Assembly: GCA_944363805.1 (NCBI GenBank)
Contig: CALVVH010000010.1
Span: 1-28,899, forward strand
Length of the DNA stretch: 28,899 nucleotides
Origin: an uncultured Bacilli bacterium
GTDB lineage: Bacteria; Bacillota_I; Bacilli_A; RF39; UBA660
Direction: 5' to 3'
The notes under the pieces were generated by a model, which was not told where the DNA came from, did not search any database, and saw nothing but the letters and a program-made list of their open reading frames with translations. Numbering within the stretch: position 1 is the first letter of the stretch; the number at the start of each line of letters is the position of its first letter. This document shows positions 16,821-23,733 of the stretch, piece after piece. The position numbers were made by a program, and so were the translations under genes.

Positions 16821-17576
16821 TCACTTTTTCTTTCGTTTAGCTAAACTTCTAATTAATTTTAAATTTCCTTCATCTTTATATCTATCATAAAACTCATGGT
16901 CAAAAAGCATATCTTTTAAATCCATATTCTTGACATACTCTTCCATACTTTCATTTGTCTTTTCTTCCTCTTTTACTTTTTCTTCCTTAACTGCAGCAAC
17001 TTGTTCTTTTGTTCCTTCTCTTAGTTCTTTAATATAACTACCCAAAGTAAGTATTTCATTTAACACTAAAGGACTAAGAGCTATACCAAACAATTTCATA
17101 TTACCAAGTTCAGCAACCTTTGTAGCAATATCTGCTCCCAAATAATTAGTAAATGTCGGATCAACTAAAAGATAAGCAAGTGTAATCGTAAGACCAGCAA
17201 CCCACATTTTTACCTTGCCAATCATATTAGATTGCACATTCAAATTGTGTTCATATTTTAAACTTTGCACAGTAGCAATTCCTAACTCTAAAGCAATCGG
17301 AATAATCGCAAGAGGTGTAATTGACATTAAAAGAAGCATATTGACTATCAAAAAGGCCTTATCACTAATCCCATCAAAAAGACTTCCAAAAAATGTTGAA
17401 CACTTAAGTTTCCGCGCCAAAAAGCCGTCGACAAAATCTGTTGCAAAGCATCCAGCTGAAAGAAGAGCGGTTGCAGCTCCCCCATAAATCTTAAAAACTG
17501 GAATTAAACACACGATTCCCGCTGCTCTTAAAGCTGTAAAAAAGTTTGTTACACCAAATTTTAACCATTTATTCAT
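16821..17576 (-). CDS. CDP-alcohol phosphatidyltransferase family membrane protein
   Basis: The 251-aa product contains the family signature at residues about 47-72: DFVDGFLARKLKCSTFFGSLFDGISD read as DG-x2-AR-x8-G-x3-D-x3-D with all five acidic/basic anchors present. Several hydrophobic segments cover about 8-190. The C-terminal ~60 residues are charged (EQVAAVKEEKVKEEEKTNESMEE), unusual for PgsA and likely cytoplasmic. Enzymes of this family swap CMP from a CDP-lipid for an alcohol such as glycerol-3-phosphate, serine or inositol phosphate. PgsA (phosphatidylglycerophosphate synthase) is the commonest in this phylum, but the substrate cannot be told from the sequence. Confidence 0.85.
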   Translation of the reverse strand: MNKWLKFGVTNFFTALRAAGIVCLIPVFKIYGGAATALLSAGCFATDFVDGFLARKLKCSTFFGSLFDGISDKAFLIVNMLLLMSITPLAIIPIALELGIATVQSLKYEHNLNVQSNMIGKVKMWVAGLTITLAYLLVDPTFTNYLGADIATKVAELGNMKLFGIALSPLVLNEILTLGSYIKELREGTKEQVAAVKEEKVKEEEKTNESMEEYVKNMDLKDMLFDHEFYDRYKDEGNLKLIRSLAKRKKK

Positions 17577-17595
17577 AATTTCCCCCTACTCTTCC

Positions 17596-18246
17596 CTAAA
17601 CGCTGAAATCTATTGTAGCACACTCCCCTATTTTTGTAAATTCTAGTTCATATGTAGTTGTATCCACTGTAATCAATATACTCGTTATATTTTCTAAATC
17701 TGTATTGACTACTACTTGATACCCTTCTTTATCATAAGTAATAACTCGTTTTTCTTCTCTTTTATCAACTGAATACAAAATTTCACTCAAATTATCAAAT
17801 AATTTAGTCAAATCCAAATAACTACTATCAAAGTTTTGATAAAGACCACTTAGAGGAACAGCATTATCTAAATTAATTTGATATGTCCCGTTACTATCGA
17901 CATAATACTTAATTACGCTAGTACCATCTTCTCTAAAGCCCATTTCCTTCCCATCGGCTTTACTACCACTATAAATGTATTTATTACTTTCCGTAGTAAT
18001 AGTATAAATATATTCATAATTACCTTGAATTAATCTCTCTTGCATATCATTGTAATTTTCAAAATCATACACAACTTCTGGAGTATCATTATTGTCCTCT
18101 GGCATATCATCGAAAGTATTATCTACTTCATTTTTCTCTGAAAAAAGTACTACCACAATCAAAATGATAATAAATATCATCCATAAACCTAATTTTATGG
18201 CAGCTTTACCTTTTTCCGTTTTCCAAAAACTGTTCTTTTCTTCCAT
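17596..18246 (-). CDS. Membrane-anchored extracytoplasmic protein of unknown function
   Basis: I do not recognise this family. I choose the ATG at 18246, with AAGGCGG 9 bases before it inside the end of fmt; a TTG at 18255 is the upstream alternative. The product is 216 aa. A short cytoplasmic basic N-terminus (EEKNSFWKTEKGKAAIKLG) leads to one membrane segment (LWMIFIIILIVVVLF, about residues 20-37). A soluble outer domain with YEYIYTITTESNKYIYSGSK and IKYYVDSNGTYQINLDN-type beta hairpins follows. There is an acidic linker (DNTFDDMPEDNNDTPE). No lipobox is visible. The outer domain may bind a ligand or pair with the phosphotransferase next to it, but nothing shows that. Confidence 0.72.
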   Translation of the reverse strand: MEEKNSFWKTEKGKAAIKLGLWMIFIIILIVVVLFSEKNEVDNTFDDMPEDNNDTPEVVYDFENYNDMQERLIQGNYEYIYTITTESNKYIYSGSKADGKEMGFREDGTSVIKYYVDSNGTYQINLDNAVPLSGLYQNFDSSYLDLTKLFDNLSEILYSVDKREEKRVITYDKEGYQVVVNTDLENITSILITVDTTTYELEFTKIGECATIDFSV

Positions 18247-18247
18247 T

Positions 18248-19177
18248 CTAATCAACCGCCTTATTTATATATTCGTCTTTTTTAATTCCATTTACAAAAC
18301 TACTAATATCCATTTCTTTTTTCCCATTAGGTTTTATTTTCTTCAAATATATTATTCCATCTTTACATCCAATACCTAAACTATCCTTACTTACTTCCAT
18401 TATCCTTCCAGCATTTGCTCCCTTTTTACTTGTAAATTCTGCTGTAATTACTTTTATTTCCCTTCCATCAATAACTATATTAGCTAGTGGCCAAGGATTG
18501 AGTGCTCTAATTTTATTTATTATGTTTTCTCCAGTATCTTTAAAATTTATTCTTTCATCTTCTCTTTTAATCATCGGAGCCAATGTATAATCATCCGTTT
18601 GTTTTATACCTATTACTATTCCATTGAACAAATTATCTAAAACACTAGCCAATGTATCTCTTCCTAGTATCGCCAGCTTCTCATGCATCGTTCCCACATT
18701 ATCATCATCATTTATTGGTATTTCGGAAATCTTAATAATATCTCCTGTATCCATACCCTCATCCATATACATGATTGTTACCCCAGTTTTCTTATCACCA
18801 TTCATAATTGCCCATTGAATTGGTGCTGCCCCGCGATATTTTGGCAAAATAGAGGCATGCACATTGACACAGCCTTTCTTTGGCATATTGAGCACTTCCT
18901 TTGGTATTATTTGACCATAAGCACAAGTAACAATCAAATCTATATCCAATTTCTTAAGTTCTTCATAATCTTTTCTAATCCTAATAGGTTGAAAAACCGG
19001 TATCTTGTGCTCCATAGCTACTTTCTTAACCGGACTATATACTAATTCTTTCTTTCTTCCTACCATCTTATCCGGTTGAGTTACTACCATCACTACATTA
19101 GTTTTTTCTATTAACATTTCTAACACTGGAACCGCAAAATCCGGAGTCCCCATAAAAACTACATTCTTATCCTTCAT
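18248..19177 (-). CDS. fmt: Methionyl-tRNA formyltransferase
   Basis: The 309-aa product has the formyltransferase core: FMGTPDFAVPVLEMLIEK, VTQPDKMVGRKKELVYSPVK, the 10-formyl-THF/catalytic segment VNVHASILPKYRGAAPIQWAI (Asn, His) and YMDEGMDTGDII with the catalytic Asp. The C-terminal tRNA-binding OB domain is present (RALNPWPLANIVIDG...). It formylates Met-tRNAi for initiation. AAGGAGG precedes the ATG. It heads the fmt-(unknown)-(phosphotransferase)-rlmN-prpC-prkC-rsgA-rpe series; the overlaps and short gaps suggest a single transcript. Confidence 0.97.
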   Translation of the reverse strand: MKDKNVVFMGTPDFAVPVLEMLIEKTNVVMVVTQPDKMVGRKKELVYSPVKKVAMEHKIPVFQPIRIRKDYEELKKLDIDLIVTCAYGQIIPKEVLNMPKKGCVNVHASILPKYRGAAPIQWAIMNGDKKTGVTIMYMDEGMDTGDIIKISEIPINDDDNVGTMHEKLAILGRDTLASVLDNLFNGIVIGIKQTDDYTLAPMIKREDERINFKDTGENIINKIRALNPWPLANIVIDGREIKVITAEFTSKKGANAGRIMEVSKDSLGIGCKDGIIYLKKIKPNGKKEMDISSFVNGIKKDEYINKAVD

Positions 19178-19195
19178 AGCTTCACCTTCCTCCTT

Positions 19196-19224
19196 ATTGT
19201 ACTAAATTTTCCTACGTTTGTCCA
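19196..19224 (-). promoter_or_regulatory. Possible SigA promoter of the fmt operon
   Basis: On the minus strand TGGACA (19219-19224) and TACAAT (19196-19201) are 17 bases apart. The -10 box ends right at the AAGGAGG ribosome binding site, so the transcript would have a very short leader; this weakens the case. Confidence 0.35.
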
Positions 19225-19229
19225 CAACA

Positions 19230-19261
19230 TAAAAACCGATAAACACCCAAGCATTTATCAG
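19230..19261 (-). terminator. Rho-independent terminator after surface protein 2
   Basis: On the minus strand CTGATAAAT pairs with GTTTATCGG (a stem of about 9 bp with G-T pairs) around a short loop, followed by TTTTT. It separates the surface-protein gene (stop at 19303) from fmt. Confidence 0.6.
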
Positions 19262-19302
19262 TATTAAGCCATTTTATTAAACAACAATCCTATATTATCA
19301 AC

Positions 19303-20448
19303 TCAAACAGATAATATGTAAGGATCAGAAGACGAGCCAGTTCCTCCCATTAACTCTACGCTAGAGTTCAGATAAAATGACGGACGAACGCCAAAGGCGT
19401 TACTCACTGAATAGGTATTCACAAGGCCATTGTCGAGCACACGAAACGTAATAATCGTAAAGTCCGAACGACGGGTAATAGTCCATTCAGCAGAACCTAA
19501 ATATAACCAATTATTACGTGCATTTGTATCCTCTCCATAATTTGATAATTCTACAGACCAATCACTCGAAGGAGCACCATATCCATAATCTGATACATAC
19601 ATTAATCCTATTTTCATCATTTCTTCATATCCACTTTGTCCTGTGCCTGCTTCTACATCATATATTTCTTTCACAGTTCTTGATAATGATGTAAAGCCTC
19701 CTACTTGCCATAATGTTTCAGCAATTAAACTTTGCCATTCACTTGTTAAGGCATTGTAATATGATACATTTAATGTTGTATATATATCTGGCTTTGTTGC
19801 TCCATCCCAAGTATTTACATTATCTGCATCCCATGCATAATCTCCATAGCTTGTTGCCTTTATTAATTTTACTTGATTATTGAACACTCCAATAATACGA
19901 TATTGATTATTTGCATCTTGGCAATCTGCTCCTGTTGCTCCGAAGCATACATAGTTATTGGGATTTGCTCCACTATATCTATATGAATTATCCTCGGCTT
20001 CTAAATTGGCATTAGTATAATTTCCTAAACCATCATGATAGTAAAGTCCATTATCCCCATCTGTTCCGGTATATACTTGCGTTGTTATGTAACTTGCAAA
20101 GTTTCCTAAAGTTGGATCTTCTTTGTCAAAATACACATAACATTTATCTGATTTATTTGTTTCTACTACTACAGCTTGACTTTCATCATCCCAAGAAATA
20201 GCACTACCATTTTCACATCTACTAAGCTCTGCATTAAATACATAACCTTCCAGTGGCCAATTGACATCACTAGTTGTTTGATACTCTCCACTATCAGTCT
20301 CAATTTCATACATCATCGCTAAAGAATCAGTACCCTTTAACTCAGCTTTAGTACTTGAACTTAAAACTTCATTGTCTTCAGGAAAAGCCAAAATTAAAAT
20401 TGCTAGTAATCCGACACTCAAAAGTACAAGTCCCACCTTTTTATTCAT
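19303..20448 (-). CDS. Secreted surface protein, paralogue of the window's first gene, with variable C-terminus
   Basis: The 381-aa product has an N-terminal signal or anchor (NKKVGLVLLSVGLLAILILAF, residues 2-22), then a short specific region (about 23-125). From about 129 it carries the same module as the gene at 86-1846 (LYYHDGLGNYTNAN, NNYVCFGATG, QYRIIGVFNNQVKLIKATS, KIGLMYVSDYGYG, NWLYLG, EW-I-RRSD, FGVRPSF, DPYIL). It lacks the TasA-like and Fn3 parts of that paralogue. GAGG lies 7 bases before the ATG, inside the overlapping end of the recombinase-like gene, so the two are probably co-translated. The variable region 19381-19494 shows codon use unlike its surroundings. A receptor or adhesin role is an inference. 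Confidence 0.82.
   Translation of the reverse strand: MNKKVGLVLLSVGLLAILILAFPEDNEVLSSSTKAELKGTDSLAMMYEIETDSGEYQTTSDVNWPLEGYVFNAELSRCENGSAISWDDESQAVVVETNKSDKCYVYFDKEDPTLGNFASYITTQVYTGTDGDNGLYYHDGLGNYTNANLEAEDNSYRYSGANPNNYVCFGATGADCQDANNQYRIIGVFNNQVKLIKATSYGDYAWDADNVNTWDGATKPDIYTTLNVSYYNALTSEWQSLIAETLWQVGGFTSLSRTVKEIYDVEAGTGQSGYEEMMKIGLMYVSDYGYGAPSSDWSVELSNYGEDTNARNNWLYLGSAEWTITRRSDFTIITFRVLDNGLVNTYSVSNAFGVRPSFYLNSSVELMGGTGSSSDPYILSV
19381..19494 (-). other. Candidate DGR-type variable region VR2 (C-terminus of surface protein 2)
   Basis: These 38 codons have the same length and the same fixed blocks as 167-280. Variation against that copy is confined almost wholly to codon positions 1 and 2 and is rich in A-to-other differences; third-position differences are eight and are never A. 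Beyond GVRPSF the pattern stops: there ordinary third-position changes including A reappear (for example TCT/TCA, CTA/CTG, GTT/GTA), marking the edge of the region. Confidence 0.55.
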
Positions 20449-20752
20449 CTTTTGTCCTCTTTTCCTTTACTCTTTTTAAAGTTAATAATTCTACCATTTC
20501 TTTTTTCTTAATAATCTTTTTATATAAATACCTTATCGCCGCCACATGGTTGTTATAAGTTGTCTTATGATATTTCTTATCTAAATATTTAATATATTCA
20601 TACATTTCATCTATTGTTATATCTTTAAAGCTTTTGCCTTTAAAATAATTCTCCATGTAATGAATATTAGCAAAATACTCCCGATATGTTCCTTTCGACT
20701 TACCCTCTGCTTCAATTGTACGTTCTAAAGTATTATATATTTTTCTATTCAT
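20441..20752 (-). CDS. Short protein resembling only the core-binding (SAM-like) domain of a tyrosine recombinase
   Basis: I choose the ATG at 20752 (MNRKIYNTLERT), preceded by GAGGGTGAGG, giving 103 aa; the frame is open to 20767. The sequence is helical and matches the N-terminal phage-integrase SAM-like layout: KSKGTYREYFANIHYMENYF, then DITIDEMYEYIKYLDKKYHKTTYNNHVAAIRYLYKKI. The catalytic domain (R-HxxR-Y) is absent, and the frame ends in a Lys/Arg-rich tail (LLTLKRVKEKRTKDE). It is either a truncated recombinase or a stand-alone DNA-binding domain. It overlaps the surface-protein gene by 8 bases, so both would be translated from one transcript. Tandem repeats lie just upstream at 20851-20925. 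Confidence 0.65.
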   Translation of the reverse strand: MNRKIYNTLERTIEAEGKSKGTYREYFANIHYMENYFKGKSFKDITIDEMYEYIKYLDKKYHKTTYNNHVAAIRYLYKKIIKKKEMVELLTLKRVKEKRTKDE

Positions 20753-20850
20753 AAACCTCACCCTCATTATAATAGCAAAGAGAAAACGAATATTTTGTCG
20801 AATCCAATCACTTCTACTATCAAATTAATTATATATCAAAAATGGGGGTA

Positions 20851-20925
20851 ATGCAAGTATCCTATTTATGCAATGCAAGTATCCTATTTATGCAATTATC
20901 ATGGGTAACACAAGTATCTTATTTA
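20851..20925. repeat. Two perfect tandem 22-bp repeats plus one degenerate copy
   Basis: The 22-bp unit beginning ATGCAAGTATCC and ending TTTATGCA occurs at 20851-20872 and directly again at 20873-20894. A degenerate third copy (ACACAAGTATCTTATTTA) is at 20908-20925. The first and third copies are each preceded by an ATGGG...TAA motif (20842 and 20901). They lie between the divergent recombinase-like and HTH genes and look like iteron-type binding sites, either an operator for the HTH protein or recombinase arm sites. Confidence 0.75.
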
Positions 20926-20974
20926 AAATTACTATATTTTGTACAATTTTAAGTGAAAGGAATTGGGATGTATT

Positions 20975-21199
20975 TTGATAAACATTAACATTGTAGAGTT
21001 ACTAAAGAAAAACCACAAATCTAAATACTGGTTATGTAAACATATGAACATGACTTCAAGAAACTTAAATAGAATAATTTATGGATATACGACATCTATA
21101 TCATTTAAATATATTGAAGAATTTTGTAGACTTTTAAATTGTACACCGGGAGAACTTATTACGATTACAGAAGATGAATATAGTAAATTACAGCAATAG
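20975..21199 (+). CDS. Small HTH (XRE/Cro-type) regulator
   Basis: The product of about 74 aa is one helix-turn-helix: IVELLKKNHKSKYWLCKHMNMTSRNLNRIIYG as helices 1-4, then TTSISFKYIEEFCRLLNCTPGELI. This matches the small Cro/CI-like regulators of Bacillota. The start is unclear: TTG at 20975 gives the family-like MININIVELL; a TTG at 20963 adds four codons but sits only 2 bases from AAAGG, and no in-frame ATG exists. An out-of-frame ATG at 20968 opens a 6-codon frame with the best-spaced ribosome binding site. The gene is divergent from the recombinase-like gene across the tandem repeats and convergent with the DUF1016 remnant, which it overlaps by 12 bases. Confidence 0.75.
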   Translation: MININIVELLKKNHKSKYWLCKHMNMTSRNLNRIIYGYTTSISFKYIEEFCRLLNCTPGELITITEDEYSKLQQ

Positions 21200-21610
21200 A
21201 TAAGTAGTTATATAAATATCGTTACTAGTAGTATATTCTATGACGTAACGATTATTTTTTTTAACTATTAAATCTCCGATAGTTTTATTATGACAGCAAT
21301 TTTTTAAATTGTTTTCAACATTAGTTTTATCTTTGTATGATAATCTATCAAAAGACTTATTTTTTATTTATCTTCTTAAATCCCTTACAGATAAATTATT
21401 AAGTATTACTTGATTAATATAATAATTTCGTTCATTTATATTTTTTATTGGCAAAACATCACAATATTGTGACCAACTCAATTTGGGTGACACTGTCATC
21501 CAAATTAGAAATTCTATATAAAAAGTTTTTGCTCTCCGCAAACACCTTGCGTCATATAACCTTCCATACTTCTCACTTAGTTTTTCCCCCATTTGTTCAT
21601 AGTAATGCAT
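21188..21610 (-). pseudogene. Decayed DUF1016 (YhcG-type PDDEXK nuclease) gene: nonsense codon and lost catalytic core
   Basis: From the ATG at 21610 (GGAGG 6 bases upstream), the frame encodes a DUF1016_N segment: MHYYEQMGEKLSEKYGRLY, CLRRAKTFYIEFLIW, PKLSWSQYCDVL, NERNYYINQVILNNLSVRDLRR. An in-frame TAA stops it at 21368-21370. Reading on in the same frame gives IKNKSFDRLSYKDKTNVENN, the expected end of the N-domain. Then, without a gap, comes CHNKTIGDLIVKKNNRYVIEY...TTYLLL and a stop at 21188, which is the normal C-terminal end of YhcG proteins. The roughly 150-residue catalytic middle (the GDRxxYIDLLxY...VVELK region) is missing. The frame has therefore suffered one nonsense mutation and one in-frame internal deletion, yet has no frameshift. 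Confidence 0.8.
21218..21260 (+). terminator. Possible terminator after the HTH gene
   Basis: ATCGTTAC (21218-21225) pairs with GTAACGAT (21245-21252) across a 19-nt loop, followed by TATTTTTTTT on the plus strand. It lies inside the decayed C-terminal codons of the convergent DUF1016 gene. Confidence 0.45.
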
Positions 21611-21692
21611 ACCAAACCTCCATTTAAAAACATACTTTAACACAAACAAATTGAATATTTTGTCGAAAAAAGTTTTAAAATAAAAATTCATC

Positions 21693-21717
21693 AAAAAAAC
21701 TCAGATTATTCTGAGTT
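21693..21717 (-). terminator. Rho-independent terminator overlapping the end of topA
   Basis: AACTCAGA (21698-21705) pairs with TCTGAGTT (21710-21717) around TTAT, followed on the minus strand by seven T. The stop codon of topA (21706-21708) forms part of the loop. Confidence 0.85.
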
Positions 21718-23733
21718 ATCACAATTTAAACAAATATTTTCACCATTTTTATCGACGATTAATTCACCACATTTTGGGCAAATTTCTCCAGTTGGTTTAT
21801 ACCATAATGCATAATTACATTTTGGATAATTGTTACAACCATAAAATATTTTCCCTTTTTTGGTCTTTCTTTCCACAATCATTCCTTTATCACACTTAGG
21901 ACACTTGCAAACTTCTATAACTTCTTTCTTTTCTTTTTTAATATATTTACAAGTTGGATAATTACTACAAGCTACAAACTCTCCATATTTACCTTTGCGG
22001 ATTACTAAATCTCCTCCACATTCTGGGCAAGTTTCTCCCGTAGTTTCTGGAGCTTTCTTTTCCATTTCTTTAAATGCCTTTTCTACTAACGGTTCAAATT
22101 CATCATAAAATTCATGTAAAACTTCTATATTATCCTTTTTAGCTTCGGCAATTTCATCCAAATCTTGTTCCATATTAGCTGTATATTCGACATTTACTAT
22201 CCCACTAAAGTATTCTTGTAGTTTATCAGTAGTTTCTTCCCCAATTTCAGTTGGTTCAAACTTCTTATCCTTTAAAATTACATATCCCCGATCTTTAATA
22301 GTACCTACAATTGTAGCATAAGTACTAGGTCTTCCTATTCCTAAAGATTCCATTTCTTTAATTAAACTACTTTCTGTATATCTTGGAGCTGGCTTAGTAA
22401 AGTGTTGAATCTTATCAATTTTATCAGCAGTTACAACATCTGATTTATAATTTTTAAAGTCTGGCAAAACAACATCTTCACTATCTTCATATTCACTATA
22501 GACTTTTAAATAACCATCGAATTTCAAAACACTGCCAGTAGCTTTAAATGTATAACCATTATTTTCTAAAATTACAGTAGTTGCTAAAGTCTTTGCATCT
22601 TTCATCAAAGATGCTAATGCTCTAATATAAATTAATCGGTATAATTTATATTCATCATTAGAAAGATAAGCTTTTACTGACTCTGGAGTACGCGTTATAC
22701 TTGTTGGTCTTATCCCTTCATGAGCATCTTGCATATTTTCATTCTTTTTACCACTTTTAACATAACCGATATATTCATCTCCAAAGTTACCTTTGATATA
22801 TTTATAAGTATCTGCTACAAATGATTCAGAAATCCGCACTGAATCGGTACGCATGTAAGTAATAAGCCCTACAGTTTCACTACCTAAATCGATTCCTTCA
22901 TAAAGTTGTTGAGCTATTTTCATTGTCTTAGATGGTGCAAAATTAAGTTTAGTTGAAGCTAATTGTTGTAATGTACTAGTTTTAAATACTTCTCTTGCAG
23001 CTTTATTCTTTTCTTTTTCTGTAACTGATTCTATCTTAAATGACCGTGACAACTTATCTAAGATTTCATCTGCTACTACTTCATTAGGTATTTCTACATC
23101 TTTACCATGATACTTTTCCAAAACTGCTTTAAAAGACGAAAAATCCGCTTCGATAGTCCAATATTCTCTTGGAACAAAGTTTCTTATTTCTCTTTCCCTA
23201 TCGACTATCAATTTTAAAGCAACGCTTTGCACCCGACCAGCTGATTTACCACCAGTTTTTCTTTGCATAAGTTTAGACAACCTAAATCCAATAATTCTAT
23301 CTAATATTCTTCTTGTTTCCCCGCTCTTAACTAAATTCATATCGATTTTACCAGGATTATTGATAGAATTTATTACAACATCCTTCGTAATTTCATTGAA
23401 AACTACTCTTTTGTATTTATCTTCTGGAATTTTTATTTCATCATAAATATGCCAAGAAATAGTTTCTCCTTCCCGGTCGGGATCGGTTGCTAGATAAATA
23501 ATATCAGCTTCCTTAACGTCTTTCTTTAAATTATTGACTTCTTTAGTTTTTCCTTTAATAATAACATAATTTGGTTTAAAATCATTTTCTACATCAACCC
23601 CTAAACCAAACTTCCCTGTGGTTGCCAAGTCTCTAATATGGCCTTTACTAGATACTACTTTATAATCACTTCCCAAATATTTTTCAATTGTTTTACATTT
23701 AGCAGGTGATTCCACAATAACTAAGTTCTTCAT
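21706..23733 (-). CDS. topA: DNA topoisomerase I
   Basis: The 675-aa type IA enzyme has the Toprim domain (LVIVESPAKCKTIEKYL, then LATDPDREGETISWHI), the cleft RILDRIIGFRLSKLM and SAGRVQSVALKLI. The catalytic tyrosine is in GLITYMRTDSVRI near residue 300. TESSLIKEMESLGIGRPSTYATI follows. The C-terminus carries three four-cysteine zinc ribbons (CPECGGDL...CSNYPTCK, CPKCDKGM...CNNYPKCN, CPKCGELIV...CLNC). It relaxes negative supercoils. GGAGG precedes the ATG. It is the last gene of a tightly packed rbgA-rnhB-LTA-synthase-topA series, ended by the overlapping hairpin. Confidence 0.97.
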   Translation of the reverse strand: MKNLVIVESPAKCKTIEKYLGSDYKVVSSKGHIRDLATTGKFGLGVDVENDFKPNYVIIKGKTKEVNNLKKDVKEADIIYLATDPDREGETISWHIYDEIKIPEDKYKRVVFNEITKDVVINSINNPGKIDMNLVKSGETRRILDRIIGFRLSKLMQRKTGGKSAGRVQSVALKLIVDREREIRNFVPREYWTIEADFSSFKAVLEKYHGKDVEIPNEVVADEILDKLSRSFKIESVTEKEKNKAAREVFKTSTLQQLASTKLNFAPSKTMKIAQQLYEGIDLGSETVGLITYMRTDSVRISESFVADTYKYIKGNFGDEYIGYVKSGKKNENMQDAHEGIRPTSITRTPESVKAYLSNDEYKLYRLIYIRALASLMKDAKTLATTVILENNGYTFKATGSVLKFDGYLKVYSEYEDSEDVVLPDFKNYKSDVVTADKIDKIQHFTKPAPRYTESSLIKEMESLGIGRPSTYATIVGTIKDRGYVILKDKKFEPTEIGEETTDKLQEYFSGIVNVEYTANMEQDLDEIAEAKKDNIEVLHEFYDEFEPLVEKAFKEMEKKAPETTGETCPECGGDLVIRKGKYGEFVACSNYPTCKYIKKEKKEVIEVCKCPKCDKGMIVERKTKKGKIFYGCNNYPKCNYALWYKPTGEICPKCGELIVDKNGENICLNCDNSE

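Noticed and set aside
20752..20772. TATAAT at 20766-20771 as the promoter of the recombinase-like gene
   Set aside because: It lies only about 14 bases before the chosen ATG and abuts the ribosome binding site; no -35 stands at 16-18 bases. The match is probably chance in AT-rich DNA.
20851..20925. Tandem 22-bp repeats as a CRISPR array
   Set aside because: The copies are directly adjacent with no spacers, there are only two or three, and no cas genes are present.
21706..23733. Recombinase-like gene and topA as parts of one mobile element
   Set aside because: TopA is a full-length housekeeping enzyme, in a standard rbgA-rnhB-topA neighbourhood, and ends at its own terminator before the island.
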